From NCBI GenBank assembly GCA_041659285.1, contig JBAZYO010000007.1, positions 242,198-306,197 on the forward strand: a stretch of DNA of 64,000 nt, in the 5' to 3' direction. Shown piece after piece: positions 1 through 10,184 of this stretch. A program made the position numbers and the translations under genes. Position 1 is the first letter of the stretch. Each line of letters begins with the position of its first letter. The notes below the pieces were generated by a model, which was not told where the DNA came from, did not search any database, and was given only the letters and a program-made list of their open reading frames with translations. Source of the DNA: Vicinamibacterales bacterium (GTDB lineage Bacteria > Acidobacteriota > Vicinamibacteria > Vicinamibacterales > UBA2999).

Positions 1-2591
1 CGCAGGTTCCAGACGTACCGGTGAATGCCGCGCGTGCCGGGCACGGTGAGCCGGCGGACGACCTTGCCGGACGAGTCGGCGACGGTGAGGAAGGTCTGCG
101 GCGCTTCTTCATCCGCTTCCGCGGTGAGGTCGGCCTGTGACGGATAGGGCGGCGTCTCCTTCTTCTGCTCCGCGGCGCGGGCCGCGTCCTGGCGGCGCTG
201 GCGCAGCGTCTTCGGCGCGTCCTTCAGCCAGTAGGTCATCACGGCGCCTTCGGGCAGGTTCTCGCCCATCCACAACTGCTCGCCTTGCGAGCCACGGGCG
301 CGGCCGCTCTCGGGAACCGCCAGCATCGCCGTCCTGGTCGTGAACAGGTGCGCGTCCTTCTGGAAGACCGCCGCATTGACCTGCCGCAGCGCCGAATAGT
401 CGTCCAGCACGTAGAAGCCGCGGCCGAACGTGGCGAGCACGAGGTCGTTCTCGCGCTCCTGGATCGCCAGGTCGCGCACCGCGATGGTCGGCAGGTTGGT
501 CTTCAGCCGGATCCATTTCTTGCCGCCGTCGGTCGTGACGAACAACCCGAACTCGGTGCCGCAGAACAGGAGGTCCGGGTTGACGTGGTCCTCGGCAAAG
601 GCGAGGGCCGGACCGTTGGCGGGCAGGTCGCCGGCGATGTTGGTCCACGTCGCGCCCTTGTTCGCGCTCTTGTAGACGTAGGGCTTGAAGTCGCCGTTCT
701 TGCTGTTCTCGTAGATCGCGTAGACGACGTTCTCGTCGATCTTCGAGGCGAAGATGCGCTGCACGTAGACGCCGTGCGTCTTGTAGTCGGGCAGGCCGGG
801 CGGGTTCTCGCTCTTGCGCCAGGTGGCGCCGCCGTCGTAACTAAACTGGATCAGGCCGTCGTCGGTGCCGACATAGAGGAGGCCTTCCCGCTTCCGCGAC
901 TCGGCCAGCGTCGAGATGTTGCCCCACGTCGCGGTCGATTGATGCTGCGCGATCGCCTCCGGCGGCCACACCCGGCCCATCACCGGCAACAGGTTGCGGT
1001 CGGTCTGCCGCGTCACGTCGGGGCTGATCGCCTTCCAGTTGTTGCCGCGATCGTCGCTGCGGAACAACTTGTTGGCGCCGAAGTACAGGCGCGACGGGTT
1101 GTGCGGGCTGATGATGAAGGGCGATTCCCAGTTGAAGCGCAGCGGCGGCTCGCCCTTCCCTTCCACCGGCTTGATGTTGACGCGCTCGCTGGTGCGGCGA
1201 TCGAGACGGACGATGCCGCCGTACTGCGACTCGGCATAGACGATGTTCGGGTCGGTGGGATCGACGCGGGCGACGAAGCCGTCGCCGCCGGTGACGATGA
1301 ACCAGTCGTTGTTGGTCGGGCCCTGCGGACCGCGCGACCGCGAGGGGCCGCCCAGCGTGCTGTTGTCCTGGGTGCCGCCGTAGATGTTGTAGATGGGTGA
1401 CGCGTTATCCACGTCGACGTTGTAGAACTGGGTCACCGACAGGTTGGTGAAGTGTCGCCACAGGCGGCCGCGGTCCCACGTCTCATACAACCCGCCGTCG
1501 CACCCTTCGAGCAGGTGATCGGTATTGTCGGGATCGATCCACACGTAATGGTTGTCAACGTGCTTGGCGCGCTCGCCCAACCCGCGGAAGGTCCGTCCGC
1601 CATCGTCCGACACCTGCGTCTGCACGGTCGGGACGTACAGGCGCTCGGGGTTCTTCGGGTCGGCGTGAATGTTCTTGTAGTACATCGGCTGCGCCGGCAC
1701 GTCGCCGCGGCGCACCCAACTGTCGCCGGAGTCGAGCGAGGCGAAGATGGCGACCGACCCGGTGGCGGGCTCGACCTTGGCGTAGACGAGGCCTGGCTTC
1801 GCCGGCGAGAACGACAGCACGATGCGGCCGAGGTCGCCCCCGGGCAGGCCTTCGCGCACGCGACGCCACGTCTTGCCGCCGTCGGTGGACTTGTGCAGCC
1901 CGCTCTCGGGGCCGCCGTGGATCAGCGTCCAGGTGTGCCGGCGGCGTTGGTGGGCCACGGCCAGCAGCACGTCGGGATCGTTCGGATCCATGGCGACGTC
2001 GCTGATGCCGGTGTTCTCGCTGATTTCCAGGACCTTCGTCCAGTTCTTGCCGCCGTCGCTGGTCTTGTAGAGGCCGCGGTCGCCGCCCGCGGTCCACAGC
2101 GGGCCGTAGGCGGCCGCGAACACCACGTTCGAGTCGCGCGGGTCGATCACGATGCGGCCAATGTGCTCGGAGGCCTTGAGGCCGAGGTTGCGCCACGTGC
2201 GCCCGGCATCGTCACTGCGGTAGATGCCGTCGCCGTAGCCGACGCTGCGCTGGTTGTTGGCTTCGCCGCTGCCGACCCAGATGGTGCCGGGGTTCTTCTG
2301 GTCGATGACGACCGTGCCGACCGAGTAGGAGCCCTCGTTCTGGAACACCGGCGTCCAGGTGGTACCGGCGTTGGTGGTCTTCCACACGCCGCCGGAGGCC
2401 ACGCCGACGTACCACGTCTGCTTGTCGCCGGGATGAACGGCGATGGCGCTGACGCGGCCCGACATCAGCGCGGGACCAACCGCGCGCAGGCGGAACCCGG
2501 CGAACGTCGCGGCTGAGAACGGATCCTGATCCTGGGCCAACAGGCCGAATGACGTGAACAGGAACACGACGACGAACAGGACTCTCTTCAT
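1..2591 (-). CDS. BNR-repeat / sortilin-like (VPS10) beta-propeller exported protein, 3' end cut by window edge
   Basis: About 863 codons are visible and the C-terminus lies beyond the left edge. The start ATG (2589-2591) is followed by a signal peptide with a hydrophobic core (MKRVLFVVVFLFTSFG) and an AQ-type cleavage site. Many BNR/Asp-box units follow (for example TSDGGKNW, STDGGKTW, SDDGGRTF), the signature of sialidase-like and VPS10/sortilin-type propellers. Phrases such as VGSGEANNQRSVGYGDGIYRS are typical of the large secreted 'glycosyl hydrolase, BNR repeat' proteins common in Acidobacteriota. None of the residues needed for sialidase catalysis could be assigned, so the enzymatic label of this family should not be taken literally. 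A role in binding or degrading extracellular polymer is inference. Confidence 0.85.
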   Translation of the reverse strand, partial: MKRVLFVVVFLFTSFGLLAQDQDPFSAATFAGFRLRAVGPALMSGRVSAIAVHPGDKQTWYVGVASGGVWKTTNAGTTWTPVFQNEGSYSVGTVVIDQKNPGTIWVGSGEANNQRSVGYGDGIYRSDDAGRTWRNLGLKASEHIGRIVIDPRDSNVVFAAAYGPLWTAGGDRGLYKTSDGGKNWTKVLEISENTGISDVAMDPNDPDVLLAVAHQRRRHTWTLIHGGPESGLHKSTDGGKTWRRVREGLPGGDLGRIVLSFSPAKPGLVYAKVEPATGSVAIFASLDSGDSWVRRGDVPAQPMYYKNIHADPKNPERLYVPTVQTQVSDDGGRTFRGLGERAKHVDNHYVWIDPDNTDHLLEGCDGGLYETWDRGRLWRHFTNLSVTQFYNVDVDNASPIYNIYGGTQDNSTLGGPSRSRGPQGPTNNDWFIVTGGDGFVARVDPTDPNIVYAESQYGGIVRLDRRTSERVNIKPVEGKGEPPLRFNWESPFIISPHNPSRLYFGANKLFRSDDRGNNWKAISPDVTRQTDRNLLPVMGRVWPPEAIAQHQSTATWGNISTLAESRKREGLLYVGTDDGLIQFSYDGGATWRKSENPPGLPDYKTHGVYVQRIFASKIDENVVYAIYENSKNGDFKPYVYKSANKGATWTNIAGDLPANGPALAFAEDHVNPDLLFCGTEFGLFVTTDGGKKWIRLKTNLPTIAVRDLAIQERENDLVLATFGRGFYVLDDYSALRQVNAAVFQKDAHLFTTRTAMLAVPESGRARGSQGEQLWMGENLPEGAVMTYWLKDAPKTLRQRRQDAARAAEQKKETPPYPSQADLTAEADEEAPQTFLTVADSSGKVVRRLTVPGTRGIHRYVWNL

Positions 2592-2659
2592 CAGGGTGCC
2601 AATTCCAATCACCTCGAAGGTCGAGGGGCGCGACGTGGGGCGCGGTGCCGATGGCGCCG

Positions 2660-3148
2660 CTAGGCGATCGCGCCCCGCAAGTATCGGGCGACATCGCCGA
2701 TGAAACGATGGACCGACGCCTCGGTGATCCGGTGCCCCACCAGCGCATCCACCGCGCTGCCGACCACGCCCAGCGGCGTATCGTAGCGGCCCATGAAGTC
2801 CAGCTGCGTTTCGGTTGCGGTGAGCGGGTAGATCGCGAGCACCGCGGTCATCAACGGAAACCAACGCGGATGCTTCGCGGCTTCCCACGACACCGGGATG
2901 CGAGTGACCGGCCCGCCGTGCGGCCCGGTGGTGTCAGTCTCGATGGCGCCGATACTGAAGACGATTTCGGCGGCGACGTCGAGGCCGCCGACCGTGACCC
3001 GCAGTTCTGCCGCCAGTTCCTGCGCCCGGCCGGCAGCGGCCCGCGTCGCGGCGGCGAAGATCGCGTTGGGATCGGCGACGAGCGCCTCCCGCACCCTGGC
3101 GTAGGGATGATTGACGTAGTCGTAGCTCCGAATTTCCTGGCGGGCCAT
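2660..3148 (-). CDS. SRPBCC-like small protein of unknown function
   Basis: 162 residues, no signal peptide and no membrane segment. The layout (hydrophobic strands, an IPVSWEAAKHPRWFP segment, then a long C-terminal helix VHRFIGDVARYLRG) resembles the helix-grip fold of SRPBCC/START-like proteins, which bind hydrophobic ligands. I recognise the general shape, not a named family. It sits 45 bp downstream of the ATPase gene in the same orientation and may be read through from it. Its own stop lies 68 bp before the BNR protein gene. Confidence 0.6.
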   Translation of the reverse strand: MARQEIRSYDYVNHPYARVREALVADPNAIFAAATRAAAGRAQELAAELRVTVGGLDVAAEIVFSIGAIETDTTGPHGGPVTRIPVSWEAAKHPRWFPLMTAVLAIYPLTATETQLDFMGRYDTPLGVVGSAVDALVGHRITEASVHRFIGDVARYLRGAIA

Positions 3149-3193
3149 AGCACCTCTTGGGTGGAATCCGGGCCATCATACTGCGCCGCCGCC

Positions 3194-4924
3194 TCAGGTG
3201 GTGACGCGCACCAGTTCCTCGATCGTCGTTTCCCCGAGCAGGACCTTCTCCAGCCCGTCCTCGAACATCGTGCGCATGCCATGGCCGATGGCAGTGGTGC
3301 GGAACAGCGAAGCGTCAGAGCGTGTGGAGATGAGCTGGCGAATCGCCGCGTCGATCTCGAACAGTTCGCAAATGACAATGCGTCCGCTGTACCCGGTTCC
3401 GCCGCACCGGCCGCACCCGCCGCCGCGGAAGAGCCTCAGGTTCTCCGTATTCTTGCCGGCTGCGGTGACGAGGCCCCGTTGTTGGAGCGCCGGCAGAGAG
3501 GCGGCGAACTCCGGCCGGCGCAGAACCGCCGCGGACAACGCCTCGTCGGGCGCGACGCTCTGGCGGCAGCTCGTGCAGATGCGGCGCACCAGGCGCTGCG
3601 CGACGACCAGCGTCAACGTGGAGGCGAGCAGGTAGGGCTCCACGCCGATGTCAATCAGGCGCGGAATCGCCGTCGTCGAATCGTTGGTGTGGAGCGTCGA
3701 AATCAGCAGACGGCCGACGAGCGCGGCCCGCACCGCGATTTCGGCCGTCTCGCGGTCTCGAATCTCGCCAACCATGATGATGTCGGGATCCTGACGCAGG
3801 AGCGCGCGGAGGCCGCCGGCGAAGTCGATGCCGGCCAGCGGGTTGACCGACACCTGGGTCACCCGCGACATCGAATGCTCCACGGGGTCTTCGATCGTCG
3901 AGATGTTGACCATGCTCATGCGCTCGGCGGCCAGGCGCGCCAGAACCGCGTACAGCGTGGTGCTCTTGCCGCATCCGGTGGGGCCGGTCACCAGCACCAT
4001 GCCGAACGGCCGCAGGATGTTGCGGGAGACGATGGCCAGGTCGCGCTCGCTGAAGCCGAGCCCTTCGAGGTCGAGCGTCGCGCTGCTCTTGGGGAGCACG
4101 CGCATCACAATCTTCTCGCCCCACTGCGTCGGCAGCGACGACACTCTCAGGTCGAACCGCATCGAGCCAGCCGTCCCTTCGAAGCGGCCGTCCTGTGGCG
4201 ACCGCCGGTCGTCGATGCGCATCCCGGACAGGGCCTTGATGCGGGCCGCCAGCGGTCCGATCGTGGCGGGCGGCGCGCTGATGACCTCCCGGAGGACGCC
4301 GTCGACACGGAAGCGGATGAGGGTTTCGTGCTCGTAGGGCTCGATGTGGACATCTGATGCCGCGGTGACCGCGGCGTATTCGAGGATGTGCGTCAAGAGC
4401 TCGATCGGCGTCGACTCGGCGCTCGTGGTCGCCGACGCATTCTCCGCCGTGGCGCGCTTGAGGAGGTCGAGCAGGTCGCCTCGATAGAGCAGCAGTGCCC
4501 GATCGATGCTGTCGGGCGACGCGAGATACGGCACCACGGCCCGGTGGCTCAGCTGTTCCAGCTCGGCGATCTGCCGCTTGTTGCGCGGATCGGCCATCGC
4601 CACCGCCAGCTTGTCGCCGACGACGTCGAAGGGGATCAGGTGATGGGATCGCGCGTACTCGCCGTTCACGAGGTGGAGGGCGTCGGGTTTGACGTCGGAC
4701 ACCCGCAGCTCGGTAAACTCCACGCCCCAGGTGTCGGCCAGCTGCTCGAGGATGAACCGGAGCGGTACGCGGCCCCGCTCGGCGAGTGCCTCTTCCAGGG
4801 GCACCCGCATCCGGGTGGCAATGCCCTGAGCGGCCGCGAACGCCTCGGCGCTGATCACCCCGAGCTGGTCGACCAGCAGCGCTCGGAATTCGTCCTCGGT
4901 GGCGCGCAGGCCGGCCGCCATCAC
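3194..4924 (-). CDS. GspE/PilB/MshE-family secretion or pilus-assembly ATPase
   Basis: 575-576 residues. The N-terminal MshEN/T2SSE_N-like region (about 1-170) is followed by the hexameric ATPase core: Walker A GPTGCGKST, Asp box (TIEDPVEHS), Walker B (DPDIIMVGEIRD) and His box (STLHTND). Near the C-terminus CTSC and CGRC pairs form the usual four-cysteine zinc site. The N-domain lacks a clear RLG motif of the kind that binds c-di-GMP in MshE. A GTG at 4924 directly precedes an ATG at 4921. Either start overlaps the response regulator stop (TGATG), so the two are translationally coupled. Such ATPases drive type IV pilus extension or type II secretion, but no pilin, PilC or secretin gene is in the window, so it is an orphan here. 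Confidence 0.93.
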   Translation of the reverse strand: MMAAGLRATEDEFRALLVDQLGVISAEAFAAAQGIATRMRVPLEEALAERGRVPLRFILEQLADTWGVEFTELRVSDVKPDALHLVNGEYARSHHLIPFDVVGDKLAVAMADPRNKRQIAELEQLSHRAVVPYLASPDSIDRALLLYRGDLLDLLKRATAENASATTSAESTPIELLTHILEYAAVTAASDVHIEPYEHETLIRFRVDGVLREVISAPPATIGPLAARIKALSGMRIDDRRSPQDGRFEGTAGSMRFDLRVSSLPTQWGEKIVMRVLPKSSATLDLEGLGFSERDLAIVSRNILRPFGMVLVTGPTGCGKSTTLYAVLARLAAERMSMVNISTIEDPVEHSMSRVTQVSVNPLAGIDFAGGLRALLRQDPDIIMVGEIRDRETAEIAVRAALVGRLLISTLHTNDSTTAIPRLIDIGVEPYLLASTLTLVVAQRLVRRICTSCRQSVAPDEALSAAVLRRPEFAASLPALQQRGLVTAAGKNTENLRLFRGGGCGRCGGTGYSGRIVICELFEIDAAIRQLISTRSDASLFRTTAIGHGMRTMFEDGLEKVLLGETTIEELVRVTT

Positions 4925-5322
4925 GCCTTCGCGGCCAGGGCGCGATCGACCTCGGCCACGAGCTCCACCAGGGAAATGTTAGCCTTGACGAGGTGGGCGA
5001 TCGCGCCCGCCGCCAGCGTCGCCTCGCGGTCGTGGTCCTGGCCGAGGTTGCTGAGGACAATCACCGGGATGGCCGCCGTGTCGGCGTCGGCCTTCAGCGT
5101 CCTCAGCACTTCGAAGCCCTGGATCTTGGGCATGATGAGATCGAGCAGGATGAGCTCCGGCTTTTCGGTGCGGACCAGCCGCAGCGCCTCCTCGCCGTCG
5201 GCGGCCGTCACGACATGATAGCCGCGGCGCGTCAGCGAGGTCTGGGCCGCTTTCCGAAGAAAGTGGTCGTCTTCCACGAGCAAGATTCGGCGTGCGGGCG
5301 TGGACGTCACGTTCTCACTCAC
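4921..5322 (-). CDS. Single-domain response regulator (CheY-like receiver)
   Basis: 133 residues from the GTG at 5322, chosen because it overlaps the kinase stop by 8 bp and leaves a normal receiver N-terminus (RRILLVEDDHFL). The acidic pocket (EDD), phospho-acceptor Asp in LILLDLIMP, the conserved Ser in IVLSNLG and the Lys in LVKAN are all present. There is no output domain, so the signal must pass by protein contact. The obvious partner is the ATPase encoded immediately downstream with an overlapping start. An upstream in-frame start at 5370 would add an Arg/Pro-rich stretch inside the kinase gene and is unlikely. Confidence 0.92.
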   Translation of the reverse strand: MSENVTSTPARRILLVEDDHFLRKAAQTSLTRRGYHVVTAADGEEALRLVRTEKPELILLDLIMPKIQGFEVLRTLKADADTAAIPVIVLSNLGQDHDREATLAAGAIAHLVKANISLVELVAEVDRALAAKA

Positions 5323-7468
5323 GGGTAGCCTCCGGGGCAGTGGCGGGCGCCGGCGCGGCCGGCAGCACAAAGGTGAAGGTGGAGCCCCGGCCTTCCACCG
5401 ACTCGCACCAGACGCGGCCGCCCGATCGTTCGAGGATAAGCCGCGCGAGGTAGAGCCCGAGACCGGTTCCTTCGGTGTTCATGACCGAGGCGTTTTCGGC
5501 GCGATAGAACTTCTCGAACAGGTGAGCCTGCGATGCGAGCGGGATGCCGATGCCGGTGTCGTGCACCGCCCACTGCACCAGGTCGCCGCTCGGTTGCATC
5601 GACACGGTGATCGTCCCATCGGGCGGCGTGTACTTGATGGCGTTCGACAACAGGTTCATGATCACCTCGCGCACCAGCTTCCGGTCGCCGTAGGCGAGGG
5701 GCGCCGCGGCGGCGCCGGGCACGGTGATCTGCTGGTTCTTCGCGCGGATGAGGGGGGTCACCTCGTCGACCACCTCCGTCGTCAGGCCGGCCAGATCCAG
5801 GGGTTCGGGGCGCACCACGAGCCGTCCGCCCTCGAGGCGTGAGACGGCCAGCAGGTCGTTGACGAGCGTGATGAGGCGTTCGGCCGCCGCGCGCGCGTCG
5901 GCGATGAACGAGGCCGTGTCATCCGACAACGTCTGGTCCTGTCCCGTCAACTCGAGCAGCCACCGGATGCCGGAAAGCGGCGTGCGGAGCTGGTGGGTCA
6001 CGAAGGAGACAAAGTCGGCCTTCATCTGCTCCGCCCGCTTGCGCTCGGTGATGTCCTGGCCCTGAGCGATGGTGGCGATGACGGCGGTTCGGTCCCCGCT
6101 GCGGATCTCGGCCGAGTTCCAGAGCGCAATCCGGATCGTCCCGTCCTTTCGCAGAATCGGAATCTCCGGGGATTCAATGTCCTCGCTGCCCGCCGAGTGC
6201 ACGATCTTGGCGATCGATTCTTCCCGGCCGCTGGCGGGAAAGAACAGTCCCAGCTCCTGGCCGATGGCCTCGGCGGCCGGGTAGCCCGTCAGCCGCTGGC
6301 AGGCGCGGTTGAACCTGGTGATCCGGCGTTCCGAATTCCACACGATGATCGGCGCGTTGGCGGACTCGAACAGGTTATCGAGGTAGTCTCCCGCCTCCCG
6401 CAACTGGTCGACCAGCCTCTCCTTTTCCCGGAGGTGTTTCGCCTTCTCCGCGATGACGACTTCCTGCCGCGAGTTCCGGTAGATCGAGAGAATCACGAAG
6501 CCGACCACCGTGCCGACGACACCAAATAGCGCCAGGGTCTTGATCGTGGTGGTCCGCATGAACCCCGTGATGTCGTCCCGTGGGACGTTCACCACGACAA
6601 TCCACGAAGCGTTCTGAAAGTTCATCGGCGCAAAGGCCGCGACCCGGCTGTCTTGCGCTTCGATCTGATATTCCGAGGTGCCCATCTTCGTCGCCAGCAT
6701 GTTCTGCGCATAGTCGAAGGAGACATGGCACTGGCGGCAGTCCTCGCTCGTGTCGCGGATGTTTTGCGCCACCATCTGCGGATGCTCGGATTGCAGGAGC
6801 AGCGTTCCGCCGTCATCCATTACCCAGATGCGCGACGGTTGATGGCCGATCGCAGGTGAGCCCCCGAGTGAGCCCTCGACGAGTCCCTGCAAGTCGACCG
6901 TCAGCACCAGTAACCCGGCGAAGGTCGCGCCGGATCCCGACCCACCGGCGGCGTCAGCTTCCCGATAGAAGGGAGCCGCGAGGAATAGCCCCATCGCTCC
7001 CGGCTCCGTTGCCGGCACGCCGCGGTTGCCTGGCGTCTCGACAACGACCCGGACCGCTCCCTTGTTGACCGGCTCCCTGGCCCAGGCCTGAACGTCGGCG
7101 CCAATCCGGGGCGACCCCGTGGCGCCGCCGGTTGTGGAATAGGCGACCCTCCCCAGTTCATCGAGGATGGAGATGTCCTGGACATACGCCGCCTTCAAGA
7201 GGCCAAAGGTTGCCTGGACGTCGGCGGGCATCGCCTTGACGTCGAGGTCGCGCATTGACGAGAGCGAGAAAAGGCGGCGAATGTCGAAGGTGCGGGCATC
7301 GAGATACGACTCGATTTGCCGGGCGGCCTGCCGGGCGATCAGGAGTTGAGACGCGTTGAACTGCGCGATGACCTGTGACTTGACGTCCTGTTGCAGGTAA
7401 AAGGCGAGGAGCGCACCGGCCAGCAGCATGCCGGCTACCAGGACCAGCGCGGAGAGGTGTCTCTTCAT
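5315..7468 (-). CDS. Membrane sensor histidine kinase with periplasmic c-type haem motif and PAS domain
   Basis: 717 residues. TM1 is at about 5-25 and the periplasmic Cache-like sensor at about 26-305. TM2 follows at about 308-330, then a coiled segment and a PAS/PAC domain at about 360-475 (ends QDITERKRAE). HisKA has its phospho-His at 492 (FVSFVTHQLRTPL). HATPase_c carries the N box NLLSNAIKYTPP, G1 DTGIGIP and G2 GTGLGLY. Within the periplasmic sensor, residues 244-248 read CRQCH, the CxxCH signature for covalent haem c attachment. These are the only closely spaced cysteines in the sensor and lie on the correct side of the membrane for cytochrome c maturation. The response regulator follows with an 8-bp overlap. 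Haem attachment is inference from the motif. Confidence 0.93.
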   Translation of the reverse strand: MKRHLSALVLVAGMLLAGALLAFYLQQDVKSQVIAQFNASQLLIARQAARQIESYLDARTFDIRRLFSLSSMRDLDVKAMPADVQATFGLLKAAYVQDISILDELGRVAYSTTGGATGSPRIGADVQAWAREPVNKGAVRVVVETPGNRGVPATEPGAMGLFLAAPFYREADAAGGSGSGATFAGLLVLTVDLQGLVEGSLGGSPAIGHQPSRIWVMDDGGTLLLQSEHPQMVAQNIRDTSEDCRQCHVSFDYAQNMLATKMGTSEYQIEAQDSRVAAFAPMNFQNASWIVVVNVPRDDITGFMRTTTIKTLALFGVVGTVVGFVILSIYRNSRQEVVIAEKAKHLREKERLVDQLREAGDYLDNLFESANAPIIVWNSERRITRFNRACQRLTGYPAAEAIGQELGLFFPASGREESIAKIVHSAGSEDIESPEIPILRKDGTIRIALWNSAEIRSGDRTAVIATIAQGQDITERKRAEQMKADFVSFVTHQLRTPLSGIRWLLELTGQDQTLSDDTASFIADARAAAERLITLVNDLLAVSRLEGGRLVVRPEPLDLAGLTTEVVDEVTPLIRAKNQQITVPGAAAAPLAYGDRKLVREVIMNLLSNAIKYTPPDGTITVSMQPSGDLVQWAVHDTGIGIPLASQAHLFEKFYRAENASVMNTEGTGLGLYLARLILERSGGRVWCESVEGRGSTFTFVLPAAPAPATAPEATRE

Positions 7469-7535
7469 AAAGTCAACCGTCTCAGGCCGACCGCGTACGG
7501 GCCCACCCGCATGTTAGTCCCAAACCGCCGGCGGC

Positions 7536-7566
7536 GAGCACGGGGGCCCGGTTCGGGCCCGTGCTC
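7536..7566 (-). terminator. GC-rich hairpin after the 7,570 PQQ-like gene
   Basis: GAGCACGGG pairs with CCGTGCTC, with an additional GCCC/GGGC stem inside and a short loop. It begins 4 nt past the stop of the PQQ-like gene on the minus strand and lies between it and the kinase gene. No clear U tract follows, so termination strength cannot be judged. Confidence 0.5.
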
Positions 7567-7569
7567 TGC

Positions 7570-8694
7570 CTACGCGAAACAGAGCAGGCGGCCTTCGGTA
7601 GACCCGATTACGATGCGGCCGGCAGCAAGGGCGGGTGACGCACTGAGGGCAGCGCCTTCATCGTGTTCCCATGCGACCTTGCCGCTGGCCAGATCGAGCG
7701 CGTACAACCGGCCGTCGTTCGAGCCGACGTAGACGCGGCCGGCGGCGATCGCCGGCGACGAGTCGATGCGGGCGCGGGTCATGTGGGTCCAGCGGGCCTT
7801 CCCCGTTTTCGCGTCCAGCGCGTGCACCATGCGGTCCCGGCCGCCGAGGACCACCGTGCCATCCACGACCGCGGCGGATGAATAAAAGGGAAACTTGCGA
7901 TCGGGATGCTCGTACCGCCACAGCACCTTGCGAGACGCGAGGTCGAGCGCGAGCACCTGGTTGTCGAACGTGCCGAAGTAGGCCACGCCATTGACCATGG
8001 CCACCGACGCGCCGGTGTACGCCGTGGCGGAGGTCGACACTCGTTCCTTGCCGGTCTTCACGTCGACCGCATGGAAGATCTCGTCACAGCCGGCAAAATG
8101 CGCCACGCCGTTGACGATGCACGGCGTGCCGTGGACGTAGTTCTCCGTGCCATACACCCAGACCTGCTTGCCGGTGGCGGCGTCGAGGCCGTACAGCTTG
8201 CCGTCGTACGATCCCATCAACAACAGCTCGCCGGCGACGACCGGCGACGACTTGATCTCGGATTGGGTCTTGAACGTCCACAGGGGCTTGCCGTCGGCGA
8301 TGTTCACCGCGTGGACCACGCCAATCAGGTCACCGATGAAGACGCGGCCGCCCGCCACCGTCGGCGACGATTCGCCGATGGCCTCGCCGGCCTTGTACCG
8401 CCAGCGCAGCTTGCCGTCGGCCAGCCCCACCGCAATCAGCTCGCCGGTCGCCGTCCCGACGTAGACCACGCCGTCGACGATGGCCGCCGACGAATCGAAC
8501 GCTTCCCCGCCCTCCCACGCCCACGCCAGTTTCGGGGCCGGGGCGATGGTCGTGGACGAGACGCCGGTGAGTGAGGGGGAACCGCGGAACTGGACCCAGC
8601 GATCCGCAGGAGAGATAGCGGGCGCCTGGGCCCGCAGTACACGGGGCGCTATGGTCAGCGCCCCGCAGGTGAGCAAGAAATCGCGGCGATTCAC
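7570..8694 (-). CDS. PQQ-like (PQQ_2) beta-propeller protein, Tat-type signal
   Basis: 374 residues. The N-terminus MNRRDFLLTCGALTIAPRV is a twin-arginine type signal (RRDFL). The body is made of repeated blades of the pattern 'VYVGTxxGxLxAxDxxxGKxxW', as in YVGSNDGRLYALDLASGKVAW, covering essentially the whole mature protein. Such propellers occur in PQQ dehydrogenases and in BamB. No catalytic dehydrogenase residues or haem site are seen, so it is likely a scaffold or binding propeller. It is the last of three consecutive PQQ-like genes on this strand and is separated from the previous one by a long hairpin. Confidence 0.88.
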   Translation of the reverse strand: MNRRDFLLTCGALTIAPRVLRAQAPAISPADRWVQFRGSPSLTGVSSTTIAPAPKLAWAWEGGEAFDSSAAIVDGVVYVGTATGELIAVGLADGKLRWRYKAGEAIGESSPTVAGGRVFIGDLIGVVHAVNIADGKPLWTFKTQSEIKSSPVVAGELLLMGSYDGKLYGLDAATGKQVWVYGTENYVHGTPCIVNGVAHFAGCDEIFHAVDVKTGKERVSTSATAYTGASVAMVNGVAYFGTFDNQVLALDLASRKVLWRYEHPDRKFPFYSSAAVVDGTVVLGGRDRMVHALDAKTGKARWTHMTRARIDSSPAIAAGRVYVGSNDGRLYALDLASGKVAWEHDEGAALSASPALAAGRIVIGSTEGRLLCFA

Positions 8695-8712
8695 GGTGGT
8701 CTATGGACGCAT

Positions 8713-8762
8713 GGTCCGGCTGACCACCTTCGCCAAGGCTACGGTGGTCAAGAAGCCGGACC
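8713..8762. repeat. Two-tier perfect inverted repeat (REP-like hairpin)
   Basis: The outer arms GGTCCGGCT (8713-8721) and AGCCGGACC (8754-8762) are perfect complements. The inner arms GACCACC (8722-8728) and GGTGGTC (8743-8749) are also perfect, and the loop contains GCCAAGGC, itself a small palindrome. The element abuts the stop codon of the 8,763 gene and fills most of the 68-bp gap, so it could terminate transcription. The structure resembles dispersed palindromic elements of acidobacterial genomes, which is a recollection of style and was not searched. Confidence 0.7.

Positions 8763-10180
<1,418 letters not shown>

Positions 10181-10184
<4 letters not shown>

Noticed and set aside
285..1400. 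Long plus-strand open frame opposite the BNR protein
   Set aside because: It mirrors the codon pattern of the minus-strand gene in GC-rich DNA, has no recognisable domain and no ribosome site. The minus-strand frame has clear BNR motifs.
2612..2626. CCTCGA-AGG-TCGAGG as a terminator before the BNR gene
   Set aside because: Stem of 6 bp with a three-base loop and no U tract, too weak to list as a feature.
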